Of a DNA stretch of 64,000 bases, positions 26,346 to 35,000 are shown in pieces. The position numbers and the translations under genes are program-made. Every line of letters starts with the position of its first letter. The stretch's first letter is position 1. Source of the stretch: Thauera sp. K11 (GTDB taxonomy: Bacteria > Pseudomonadota > Gammaproteobacteria > Burkholderiales > Rhodocyclaceae); contig NZ_CP023439.1 in NCBI RefSeq assembly GCF_002354895.1, positions 4,278,001-4,342,000 of the forward strand, written 5' to 3'. The notes under the pieces were generated by a model. That model was not told the origin of the DNA and made no database searches. It was given only the letters and a program-made list of their open reading frames with translations.

Positions 26346-26378
26346 CGTGCTTTATTTTCCGTTTTCTGAGACGACCTC
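26341..26378 (-). repeat. Right 38-bp inverted repeat of the Tn3-family transposon
   Basis: Read inward on the minus strand it begins GAGGTCGTCTCAGAAAACGG and ends GCACGCTAAG, pairing with 6086-6123. The tnpA stop codon lies inside it. TAGCA at 26379-26383 is the second target duplication. Confidence 0.95.
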
Positions 26379-26385
26379 TAGCAGG

Positions 26386-26808
26386 TCAGAACGCCAATGT
26401 CTTCACGCCGGGCTTGAGCAGATGGGCTGCCACATCTGCAGGTTTGGCTGCCGTGACACCCGCCAGCAGGTCCGTCGGCTGCTTGCCGGTGTTGGGCAGG
26501 TACAGCGCGCAGACTTCCACCTTCGCGCCACCTTTGATAATCCCTTGCAGCATTTGCTGCGGCGTGACGTTGCGGGGCTTGAGGGTTGGCTGAGCTTTGC
26601 CGTCTTGGCTGCTCAAGGCGATGTCGCCGGCCGCGTCACAGAGCAACACCCGTACCGATGCTTTCTGTTCGAGGGCCTGACCTGCCAGCACCAGGCCGGC
26701 TCCCTGGGCCATGGGACTTGATGAATGGATCGACACAAAGAGTTCCTCGGCTTGGGCGGCTGTGGCCGCGCAGGCGAGCGCGAGGGCGAGTGCGATGGAC
26801 TTTTTCAT
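26386..26808 (-). CDS. Periplasmic DsrE/DsrF-like protein
   Basis: A 140-residue protein with a clear signal peptide (MKKSIALALALACAATAAQA-EE). The mature part follows the DsrE/F fold pattern: an alternating strand-helix chain with HSSSPMAQGAGLVLAGQAL, a Cys at 57 in VRVLLCDAAGD and a Cys at 100 in KVEVCALYLPN. Cytoplasmic relatives carry persulfide sulfur on a conserved cysteine; whether Cys 100 does so here is inferred. It is the last gene of the sulfide-type operon. The Tn3-family element begins two bases beyond its stop codon, leaving the gene intact. Confidence 0.75.
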   Translation of the reverse strand: MKKSIALALALACAATAAQAEELFVSIHSSSPMAQGAGLVLAGQALEQKASVRVLLCDAAGDIALSSQDGKAQPTLKPRNVTPQQMLQGIIKGGAKVEVCALYLPNTGKQPTDLLAGVTAAKPADVAAHLLKPGVKTLAF

Positions 26809-26850
26809 AGGAAGGCTCCTTGGTTGGAAGAAACACGCACGGGCACCCCG

Positions 26851-27396
26851 TCAAGGCGGGGCAATGCCCAGGCTGCGGCGCAGCGATGCCGCGTCGGGCA
26901 GGTATTCGATGGTTTGGACACGCTGTTGCTCCAGCGCAATCAGCGTGACCTCCTTAGGCTTTCGGGGCAGATGACTCGTGATTTCGGAGTTCTGGACCAA
27001 GCCGACTTGGAAGGGCAAATCACGCATCTTGGGAAGCGCAAACATGCGGGTCACCATCGCAGGCATGGCACTGATGTCCGCGATATAGACGAGCCGACGC
27101 TCAGCGAAAATGGATGGGTGCGGACGCAACGCACCGCTCACGATGTCGCTGGCCGTCTTGTCGGCCGCAAAAACGACAAAACGAGTGGACGCCTCGATGC
27201 TCACTTGGCGCTCGTGCTTGTCCACAACGCTCAGGGCTGGCAAGAGACTTCCCGGAGCCAAGGGCGCTGCCAATAGTGGGGTGGAGGCGCCTCCAACGAC
27301 CACTGCGAGCAGGATCAGCGAGATCCGCCGGCGGGCGATACCTCTGTTGGCCTTCGCCAGCGGTCTGTGTGCATAGGGGATGGTTTGGGGATTCAT
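26851..27396 (-). CDS. Secreted or membrane-anchored protein of unknown function in the sulfide operon
   Basis: A 181-residue protein starting MNPQTIPYAHRPLAK, with a hydrophobic segment at about residues 26-45 that could be a signal peptide or anchor. The rest suggests an alpha/beta domain with strands at FVVFAADK, RLVYIADI and FQVGLVQ. It could be a thioredoxin-like or YtfJ-like fold, but it contains no cysteine, so thiol chemistry is excluded. The start overlaps the SQR-like stop (ATGA). I do not recognise the family with confidence. Confidence 0.65.
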   Translation of the reverse strand: MNPQTIPYAHRPLAKANRGIARRRISLILLAVVVGGASTPLLAAPLAPGSLLPALSVVDKHERQVSIEASTRFVVFAADKTASDIVSGALRPHPSIFAERRLVYIADISAMPAMVTRMFALPKMRDLPFQVGLVQNSEITSHLPRKPKEVTLIALEQQRVQTIEYLPDAASLRRSLGIAPP

Positions 27397-28538
27397 CGGT
27401 ACTGCCTGAGATAGTTCCACTCGAAGCCACGCTTGGCCCAATGGAATAAACGGGTCGAAGGCAGCAGTACATTGCGCTGCGGGGTGCGCCACACCAGAGT
27501 TCCATGATCGATCGCATCCACGATGCAGATCAGCTCGACACGGAACGTCTCGCTCGATGGGCGGCCGTCCAGGTCGGCAATCAGATTGGCTGCCGCGGCC
27601 TTCGCCTGCAGGTCCGCCATGTGGGCCTGCTTGGGCATCCAGTCCGGGCCAGGGAAGCTGCCCGAGTCGCCGACCACGACCACGCGCTCGAAGCCAGGCA
27701 CCCGGCAATGCGCATCGGCCTGCACCAGGCCGCCTGGGGACCGAGGGAGCGTCGTTGCATCAAACCAGGTGTTGCCGGTCATGCCGGGCATGAAGAGGAT
27801 CAGGTCCGCTGCGAACGATCCGCCTTCCGTCACAACCTGGTCAGCCTCGAACCGCACCAGCTTGTGGCCCAGGTGGGTCCGGATGCCTCGCCGTTCCATT
27901 TCTCGGAGCAGGTGCTTCACCGTCTTCATGCCGAGACGGTTGCCGGGCTCGGAGGACGGGTTGAAGAAAACGAGATCGAAGTGCTGGCGCCGGCCCTCCC
28001 GTTTGAGCTGCTCATCGATGCCGAACAGGAACTCGAACATCGGGCCGCCGCGCACCGCACTGGGCTCATTCGGATTTCCCGCGAAGCCGACGGCGATCGT
28101 GCCGCCGGTCATTTCGCGCAGTCGATCGCGGATGCGTTCTGCCGCTGAGATGCCTTCGCAGGGTGTGATGGCATGCTCGATGCCGGGCAGCTTCTTGATG
28201 AAGCGCCCGCCGGTGGCGAGAACCAGGCCGTCGTTGACGACATCGCCGGTGCTCGTCTGCACGGTGCGGCCGTTATCGGCGAGGCCCGTGACTTCGGCCG
28301 GGACAAAGCGCACGCGCTGGCGCTGCAGAAAGCCGTCCAACGGCACGATCAGATCCTCACGGCGGCGCAAGCCGCTCGGGATCCAGATGATGCCTGGAAG
28401 GTAGTGCAGTTCCGGGCGCGGTGCGACCAGCGTGATCTGCGCCGCGGGATCACGGCGCCGCAGTTCGCGGATCGTCGACAGGCCGGCAAAGCCCGCACCC
28501 AGGACCACAATGTGTCGGGGATTCTGCGCGGTCGTCAT
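27393..28538 (-). CDS. sqr: Sulfide:quinone oxidoreductase-like FAD flavoprotein
   Basis: A 381-residue two-dinucleotide-fold flavoprotein. The FAD-binding motif is GAGFAG at 14-19, and a second FAD contact is VVVVGDSGSFPGPDW (286-300). Its cysteines are 127 (TPCEG), 278 and 338 (ELICIV). SQR uses three conserved cysteines; 127 and 338 fit two of them, but there is no cysteine near residue 160 where the third is expected. Likely role: oxidise sulfide or a related thiol and pass electrons to quinone at the membrane. The company of DsrE-like, Rieske and peroxiredoxin genes supports sulfur chemistry. Confidence 0.75.
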   Translation of the reverse strand: MTTAQNPRHIVVLGAGFAGLSTIRELRRRDPAAQITLVAPRPELHYLPGIIWIPSGLRRREDLIVPLDGFLQRQRVRFVPAEVTGLADNGRTVQTSTGDVVNDGLVLATGGRFIKKLPGIEHAITPCEGISAAERIRDRLREMTGGTIAVGFAGNPNEPSAVRGGPMFEFLFGIDEQLKREGRRQHFDLVFFNPSSEPGNRLGMKTVKHLLREMERRGIRTHLGHKLVRFEADQVVTEGGSFAADLILFMPGMTGNTWFDATTLPRSPGGLVQADAHCRVPGFERVVVVGDSGSFPGPDWMPKQAHMADLQAKAAAANLIADLDGRPSSETFRVELICIVDAIDHGTLVWRTPQRNVLLPSTRLFHWAKRGFEWNYLRQYR

Positions 28539-28644
28539 GGCAGTGCGTTCGAGGCGTCCCCTGCAAGATCAGCAGGCACCGGGGGCAACGCGGTGAACCT
28601 CGCGCCGGACAGGGATATGGATTGCGACACGGTTGGATTCCCTC

Positions 28645-29250
28645 TCAGGCCGACTCGTCGCCGATGACGATACGTGCGTCGCTCAGAAAACGGTGTGGCG
28701 GGATTTCTAGATTGGTGGGTGCCGGCTTGTTCTTGAACACCCGACCGGCGAGGTCGAAGGTCGAGCCGTGGCAGGGGCAGAAGAACCCCCCTTGCCAGTC
28801 TTCGCCAACGCTCGGGTTGGAAGTGCCCGCAGCCACCGCGCTGGGAGAACACCCGAGATGGGTGCAGATCCCGATGGCAACGAATAGGTCTTGTCGCTCG
28901 GAGCGGCCGGGATTGCGCAGGGCTTCCGGCAAGGCATCCTTGCTGGAGTTGGGGTCGGCGAGCTTGTCGTCCTGCCCGCTGAGTGCGGCGATCATTTCCG
29001 GCGTGCGTCGCATGATCCATACGGGCTTGCCCCGCCATTCGACCGTCTTCAATCCGCCGGGCGGGATGTCCGCCAGGTCGACTTCGACCGCCGCGCCCGC
29101 TGCTCTTGCCCGTTCACTGGGCGCGAAACTAGAGACGAAGGGGATGGCGGTCGCCGCGGCCGCAACACCGCCGGCCGCAGTCGTGGCGATCAGCCATGCG
29201 CGGCGCTCAGGATCCATGGCGCTGGAAGGAGGAAGGGCAAGGTCGCTCAT
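28645..29250 (-). CDS. petA: Rieske iron-sulfur protein (ubiquinol-cytochrome c reductase type)
   Basis: A 201-residue Rieske protein. A short cytoplasmic N-terminus is followed by a membrane anchor at about residues 19-45 (LIATTAAGGVAAAATAIPF). The cluster ligands are CTHLGC and, about 27 residues later, CPCHGS. Start ATG 29250 follows an AGGAG. It resembles bc1-complex subunits, yet no cytochrome b or c1 gene is present: its neighbours are an SQR-like gene and a peroxiredoxin gene. It may shuttle electrons for this operon or replace the housekeeping subunit under stress; both are inferences. Confidence 0.85.
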   Translation of the reverse strand: MSDLALPPSSAMDPERRAWLIATTAAGGVAAAATAIPFVSSFAPSERARAAGAAVEVDLADIPPGGLKTVEWRGKPVWIMRRTPEMIAALSGQDDKLADPNSSKDALPEALRNPGRSERQDLFVAIGICTHLGCSPSAVAAGTSNPSVGEDWQGGFFCPCHGSTFDLAGRVFKNKPAPTNLEIPPHRFLSDARIVIGDESA

Positions 29251-29477
29251 GTCGGGCTCCTGGTGCGCGGCTGACGATGCAACCGCATAGGGGCTGAGGG
29301 CTGGTCCGGTGGCCGGTGCGCCAAAGCGCTTGCGCGGCACAGGCTGAACCGGACACCGGACACCGGCCGCAGGCTGGACGGCGGTTCGACGCGAGAGCGC
29401 AGATGACGCGCCCAGCCTCCTCCGGCAGCCCAGATCCCACGGCGCGGGGCTGCGGCCTTTCGGTCGCAGCGGCGGAC

Positions 29478-30122
29478 TTAAAGGCTCTTCGTCGAGAAGT
29501 ACCAGTCCGTGGTCTTGTAGCCTTCGCCCATACGCTGCTTGATGGCGTCGGGACTCTTGGGTGGGGGAACGATCACATCGCATCCCGGCGTCCACCCCTC
29601 GGGGGTCGCCACCTGGTTGGCGTCGCTCGTTTGCATGGCCGTGAGCAGGCGCACGAACTCGTCGATCGAGCGGCCGTTGCTCATGGGGTAATACACCATG
29701 GCGCGCAGGATGCCGTTCGGATCGATGAAGAACGTCGCGCGCACGGCCTGCGTGTCGGCTGCGCCCGGGTGCACCATTCCATAGGCACGGGCCACGTCCA
29801 TCTTGATGTCCTCGATGATCGGGAAGCTGATCTCGACGCCGAACTTCTCCTGGATGTTCTGCGTCCAGGCCAGGTGCGAGTACAGGCTGTCGATGGACAG
29901 GCCGATCAGTTCGCAGTTCATGCCGCGGAACGTGTCGGCGGCCTTCTGGAAGCCGATGAACTCGGTGGTGCAGACCGGCGTGAAGTCAGCCGGGTGCGAG
30001 AACAGGATCAACCACTTGCCCTTGTAGTCCGCCAGGCTGCGCTCGCCGTGGGTGGTCTTGGCCTTGAAGTCCGGGGCAGGTTCGTTGAGACGGGGGAAGG
30101 CGACAGGTGCGATGTCTTGCAT
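29478..30122 (-). CDS. Peroxiredoxin of the 1-Cys/Prx6 type
   Basis: A 214-residue peroxiredoxin. The peroxidatic Cys is residue 51 in HPADFTPVCTTE. The partner Arg lies in VRATFFIDPNG, and the long C-terminal extension of the Prx6 group contains GCDVIVPPP, which may provide a resolving Cys. It is the first gene of the minus-strand operon running to dsrE, downstream of the operator at 30165-30188. It reduces peroxides and possibly persulfides using a thiol donor. Confidence 0.87.
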   Translation of the reverse strand: MQDIAPVAFPRLNEPAPDFKAKTTHGERSLADYKGKWLILFSHPADFTPVCTTEFIGFQKAADTFRGMNCELIGLSIDSLYSHLAWTQNIQEKFGVEISFPIIEDIKMDVARAYGMVHPGAADTQAVRATFFIDPNGILRAMVYYPMSNGRSIDEFVRLLTAMQTSDANQVATPEGWTPGCDVIVPPPKSPDAIKQRMGEGYKTTDWYFSTKSL

Positions 30123-30164
30123 GATGACCTCTTCAGTTGAAGGTTGTGTGTCGAAGTGACCATC

Positions 30165-30188
30165 ATATATTAGTTGATTCTAAATTAG
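30165..30188. promoter_or_regulatory. Second copy of the BigR-type operator, ahead of the peroxiredoxin operon
   Basis: ATATATTAG, 8 bases, AAATTAG: identical outer blocks and spacing to 3782-3805, with a different centre (TTGATTCT versus AATCTACT). It lies 43 bp upstream of the peroxiredoxin start codon. A shared regulator is the simplest explanation. Confidence 0.72.
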
Positions 30189-30451
30189 AAGATATTGAAA
30201 TAAAAGTATTGAAGTCATTGTTGTCGCCTATCAAGGAGCAACGATGTAGCGGGCAGACAGCCAGGAGTGCACACCAAGCCTGGGGGCGCAGGACCGAGTA
30301 GGGGCGGCAGCACGGCCGGCCAAGCGCCGAGGAGACCTCGGCATGTTGACGTGCGGTGACAAGCAGGATGAAACCTGTCTAGGCCTGGGCTGCGGCAGTC
30401 TCCTCCGTTCACCCGCGCGGGCGGTCTGCGATCGATGGCGGCAGACCCAGC
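30189..30451. other. Intergenic stretch, nothing recognised
   Basis: About 260 bases between the operator and the end of the second ArsR gene. It is AT-rich for its first 40 bases, then GC-rich, with only short frames lacking motifs. The peroxiredoxin operon promoter must lie at its left edge. Confidence 0.4.
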
Positions 30452-30847
30452 TCAGTGCGCTTTGGTTCGCCTGTGTGGGGCTCCGGCGAAGGCGGCCTGC
30501 GCCTTCGCCTTGCGCTCGAACTGCCTGGCGATGTTGCCGCAGACCAGGTCGCACAAGGAATAAACGGACTTGTCCGCGATGCTGTAGATGGCGCTGTTTC
30601 CGCGGCTTTCGCGTGCCACCAGACCGTGCTGGGTCAGCAGCGTCAAGTGCCGCGAGATGTTGGCCGAGCTGTAGCCACACAACTGGGCGAGTTCGCCCAC
30701 GCTGCGCTCCTGCTTGCGCAGCAGGTTGAGGATCTGCAGCCGCGTTGGCTCGGACAGCGCCTGGAAGTACGCCGCCACCTGTTCCAGCGCCTCGTCGGGA
30801 AGGTCTTCCATATGTGTTGAGCATGCCAAGGATAGATGGGTAGACAT
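30452..30847 (-). CDS. ArsR-family transcriptional regulator, divergent from the RND operon
   Basis: A 131-residue winged-helix protein. The DNA-binding region reads SVGELAQLCGYSSANISRHL, followed by the wing LVARESRGNSAIYS. Cysteines occur at the N-terminus (SLACSTH), in the recognition region (QLCGYS) and in the C-terminal helix (YSLCDLVCGN); these are candidate metal or thiol sensors. ATG 30847 is preferred for its upstream GAGG; an in-frame ATG at 30889 would add 14 residues. It is the probable repressor of the divergent RND pump operon. Confidence 0.8.
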   Translation of the reverse strand: MSTHLSLACSTHMEDLPDEALEQVAAYFQALSEPTRLQILNLLRKQERSVGELAQLCGYSSANISRHLTLLTQHGLVARESRGNSAIYSIADKSVYSLCDLVCGNIARQFERKAKAQAAFAGAPHRRTKAH

Positions 30848-30899
30848 GATGCCTCGGATCTTGATGATCTGCTTGTCTGTGAGCATCATGGTACTTGAC

Positions 30900-30921
30900 T
30901 ATTTAGCTATGTGCGCAAATA
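30900..30921. promoter_or_regulatory. Putative ArsR operator between the regulator and the RND operon
   Basis: An AT-rich imperfect dyad in GC-rich surroundings: TATTTAGC, five bases, GCGCAAATA. It differs from the ATATATTAG operators, so a different ArsR protein probably reads it, most likely the adjacent one. Confidence 0.5.
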
Positions 30922-30973
30922 ATGACTGAAATTTCTTCGCACTCGACAGCGCTCCTAACAGAAAGTGCCCTCC

Positions 30974-32041
30974 ATGCGCCACACCAGCTACACCCTTTGC
31001 ATCGCGGCTTTCGCCTTGATGGCGAGCCTGACTGCCTCCGCCCAGACGCCGCCCCAGCCGTTGAAGGCTACCGCGGCAGTGGCCACTGCGGGCACGACGA
31101 CTTCGGCCTTCGATGGCGTCGTCGAAGCTGTTCGCCAGACGGTGATCGCGGCGCAGGTGCCCGGTGCGGTCATCCAGTTGGATGTCAAAGTAGGCGATCG
31201 TGTGAAAGCGGGCCAGGTGCTGCTGCGCATCGACGCCCGGGCGGCTGAGCAGAATGCCGCCGCCAGCGATGCCCAGGTGCAGGCAGCACGGTCATCCCTG
31301 GATCTGGCGACGAAGGACTTTGAGCGTCAGCAGCGGCTGTTCCAGAAGAACTACATCAGCCAGGCGGCCATGGAGCGCGCCGAGTCGGCTTACAAGTCGG
31401 CCCAAGCCCAGGCCAATGCGCTGCTCGCGCAGGCCAGTGCGTCGCGCACGCAGAGCGGCTACTACGTCGTGCGCGCACCCTTCGCGGGTGTGGTGTCCGA
31501 AGTGCCGGTATCCCTGGGCGACATGGCCATGCCTGGCCGGCCTCTGCTCACCCTGTATGACCCGACGGCTCTGCGCGTCACGGCGGCTGTGCCGCAGTCG
31601 GTGACGGCGCGCATGCCGGCCGATCCGAAGCTGCGCATCGAACTGCCCGGCCTGTCGGCGGCGAGTGCATGGGTGGTCCCTGGAAAGGTCCAACTGCTGC
31701 CCACCGTCGATGCAGCGACGCACACTGTGCAGTTGCGTGCCGAACTGCCTGGTGGCGTGGACGCTACCGTCGCGCCTGGCATGTTCGCGCGGCTGTGGCT
31801 GCCGCTGGCACGCAGCGATGCCCCCGGTACAGCGCCAGGCGCTCTCCTGTCCGTGCCCGTGGAAGCCATCGTGCGTCGCGCCGAACTCACCGGCTTGTAT
31901 GTACTGAATCCGCAGGGCAAGCCCGTGCTGCGCCAAGTCCGCCTCGGGCGGGCCACCGATGGCCGCGTCGAGATCCTGTCCGGACTGATGCCCGGTGAGC
32001 AGGTCGTGACCGATCCGCAATCCGCCGCGCGCGTGCGTTGA
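30974..32041 (+). CDS. RND efflux periplasmic adaptor subunit
   Basis: A 355-residue membrane fusion protein with a signal peptide (about residues 1-24, LMASLTASAQ). It has the lipoyl half-motifs VIQLDVKVGDRVKAGQVLL and VRAPFAGVVSEVPVSLGDM, a short coiled-coil hairpin between them, and a beta-barrel and proximal domain after. ATG 30974 is chosen; a GTG three codons upstream is also in frame. It links the RND permease to the TolC-like channel encoded further down the operon. Confidence 0.86.
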   Translation: MRHTSYTLCIAAFALMASLTASAQTPPQPLKATAAVATAGTTTSAFDGVVEAVRQTVIAAQVPGAVIQLDVKVGDRVKAGQVLLRIDARAAEQNAAASDAQVQAARSSLDLATKDFERQQRLFQKNYISQAAMERAESAYKSAQAQANALLAQASASRTQSGYYVVRAPFAGVVSEVPVSLGDMAMPGRPLLTLYDPTALRVTAAVPQSVTARMPADPKLRIELPGLSAASAWVVPGKVQLLPTVDAATHTVQLRAELPGGVDATVAPGMFARLWLPLARSDAPGTAPGALLSVPVEAIVRRAELTGLYVLNPQGKPVLRQVRLGRATDGRVEILSGLMPGEQVVTDPQSAARVR

Positions 32042-32049
32042 GGCCGGTC

Positions 32050-35000
32050 ATGACGAAAACACGATCCACCACTACCGGCGCGCCTGCCATGGGCGTTTCG
32101 GGCCGCATCGCCGCCTTTTTCCAGCGGGCACAGATTACGCCACTGCTGGCACTGCTCGCGCTGTTGCTCGGCCTGTTCGCCGTGGGCGTGACCCCACGCG
32201 AAGAGGAGCCGCAGATCAACGTCACGATGGCGAATGTGCTGATCCCCTTCCCGGGGGCTGCGGTGCGCGACGTGGAACAGATGGTGGCCGTGCCGGCAGA
32301 GCAGGTGCTGAGCCAGATCCTGGACGTCGAGCATGTGATGTCGGTGTCCCGTCCTGGTCTGGCCGTGCTGACCGTCCAGTTCAAGGTCGGCGTGACCCGC
32401 ACCGAGGCGCTGGTGCGGCTGTACGACACGGTGAATTCGAACGCCGACTGGCTGCCCAAGGGGCTTGGTGTGCTCGAACCGATCATCAAGCCCAAGGGCA
32501 TCGATGATGTGCCAATCGTTACGTTGACGCTGTTCAGCGAGAACGCGCAGACCGGCGCATTCGACCTGGAGCGTGTCGCGCACAGTGTCGAGGCGGACCT
32601 CAAGCGTGTGCCCGGCACCCGCGAAGTGACCACGATCGGTGGCCCGGGCCGAGCGGTGATGGTGCAAATCGACCCGGTGCGCATGAGCGGCGTCGGCGTC
32701 ACGGTGCCGGAGGTGCGGCAGGCGCTGCTGTCGGCCAATCTGGGGCTTCCTGTGGGTGAGCTGATCGCAGGCAACCGTTCGGTGGCCATCGAGTCCGGGC
32801 CTTTCCTGCGCCACGCCCACGAGGTAGCCGATCTGGTGGTCGGCGTGCGGGCCGGCAAGCCGGTCTTTCTGCGGGAGGTGGCACAGGTTCGTGACGGTCC
32901 GCTTCCACCCAGCCGCTATGTCTGGCATGGCGTTGCCGGCAAGGACGGCGCCGCGCCGGCCGAGTATCCGGCGGTCACGGTCGCGGTGACGAAGAAGGCG
33001 GGTGAGAACGCCATCGACGTGGCCAACGCCGTGATGAAGCGGGTGGAAGGTCTGCGCAACACCGTCATCCCCGGCGATGTCCAGGTGGCGGAAACGCGCA
33101 ACTACGGCGCCTCCGCCAACGACAAGGCGCAGACGCTGATGAAGAAGCTGCTGTTCGCCACCGCGTCGGTGGTGGCGCTGGTTTTCTTCGCGCTCGGCCG
33201 GCGCGAGGCGGCCATCGTCGGCAGCGCGGTGGTGCTGACGCTGACGGTGACCTTGTTCGCGTCCTGGGCCTGGGGTTTCACGCTCAACCGCGTATCGCTG
33301 TTCGCGCTGATCTTCTCGATCGGCATCCTGGTGGACGACGCCATCGTCGTGGTCGAGAACATCCATCGGCACCAGCAGCTCTACCCCGGCAAGTCGCTGG
33401 CGGCGATCATCCCGGGTGCCGTGGACGAAGTGGGGGGGCCGACCATCCTGGCGACGCTGACCGTGATCGCCGCGCTGCTGCCCATGGCCTTCGTGACGGG
33501 CTTGATGGGCCCGTACATGAGCCCGATCCCGATCAATGCCAGCATGGGCATGCTGTTGTCCCTGGCCATCGCCTTCGTCGTCACGCCCTGGCTGGCTCGG
33601 CTGTGGATGAAGGCGGTACCGGCTGCTGCGCATGGCGACGGCGGGCCGCACACGGCGACCCACTCCGGCCTGGCCGCGAAGATCGCGCCGGTCTTTGAGC
33701 GGATCTTCCGCCCACTGCTGGACGAGCGGCGTGGCTCGCGCAACCGCAGCCTGCTGGCCCTGGGGGTCGCGCTGCTGATCGCTGCATCGCTGGCGCTGCC
33801 GGCCACCGGCCTGGTGCTGCTGAAGATGCTGCCCTTCGACAACAAGTCGGAGTTCCAGGTCATCGTTGACATGCCCGCCGGCACGCCGGTGGAGCAGACG
33901 GCCGCAGTCCTGCACGAGCTGGGCAGCTACCTGGCGACAGTGCCCGAAGTCACCGACTACCAGGCCTATGCCGGTACCGCGGCGCCGATCAACTTCAACG
34001 GCCTGGTGCGCCAATACTATTTGCGTGCCGGCGGCAACGTCGGCGACCTGCAGGTCAATCTGGTGGACAAGACCGCGCGCAAGGACCAGAGCCATGCCAT
34101 CGCAACCCGCGTGCGGCCAGAACTGCAGAAGATCGGTGAGCGCTTCGACGCCAACGTCAAGGTGGTCGAAGTGCCGCCGGGCCCGCCGGTGCTCTCTCCC
34201 ATCGTGGCGGAGATCTATGGCCCGGATGCGGCCGGTCGGCATCAGGTCGCCAAGGCCGTGCGCGCCGTGTTCGAGCGCACGCCTGGCGTGGTGGACGTGG
34301 ACGACAGCAGCATCGCTGCGGCACCGAAGACGATGCTGCTGGTGGACCGGCAGAAGGCCTCCATGCTCGGCGTGCCGCAGCAGGCCATCGTCACCACGCT
34401 GCGCGCCGGACTGGCCGGCGAGGCCACGGCCTTTCTGCATGACGAGACCAAGTACCCGGCGGCCGCGGTGCTGCAATTGCCGCCCGAGCAGCACGGCGAC
34501 CTGAACGCCCTGCTGCAGCTCACGGTGCGCAGCGCCGATGGGAAACTGGTGCCGATCCGGGAACTCGTCACCCTCAGCGACCAGGTGAGCGAGCAGCCGA
34601 TTTACCACAAGGATCTGTTGCCGGTGAACTTCGTCGTGGCCGACATGGCCGGCGCGCTCGACAGCCCGCTCTACGGCATGTTCCAGATGCGTGGGGAACT
34701 CACCAAGATCGCCACGCCCGGCGGTGGGACGCTGCAGGAGTATTTCATCCGCCAGCCTGATGACGCTTACCGCGACTACGCGCTGAAGTGGGATGGCGAG
34801 TGGCAGGTGACCTACGAAACATTCCGCGACATGGGCCTGGCCTATGGCGTTGGCCTCGTGCTGATCTACCTGCTGGTGGTGGCGCAGTTCGGGTCCTACC
34901 TAACACCGTTGATCATCATGGCGCCGATCCCCTTGACCATCATCGGCGTGATGCCAGGCCACGCCGTGCTGGGCGCGCAGTACACCGCCACCAGCATGAT

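Larger units (their letters stand above)
6086..26378 (+). mobile_element. Complete Tn3-family (Tn21-like) transposon, 20.3 kb, with a nested Tn402-type element
   Basis: Bounded by 38-bp inverted repeats of Tn21 type (outer end GGGG left, GAGG right; shared core CGTCTCAGAAAACGGAAAAT) and a 5-bp direct duplication TAGCA. Gene order: TetR-controlled ABC export cargo (6228-11874), nested Tn402-family element (11891-22692), res region, tnpR, tnpA. Removing the nested element leaves about 9.5 kb. TnpA is a pseudogene here, so the copy is probably immobile unless transposase is supplied in trans. It inserted between the convergent DUF202 and dsrE genes. Confidence 0.95.

Noticed and set aside
31462..34608. 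A 1048-codon open frame on the minus strand opposite the RND permease and adaptor genes
   Set aside because: It is the mirror of a GC-rich coding region with a strong third-position bias; the translation is low-complexity in His, Arg and Gln with no domain.
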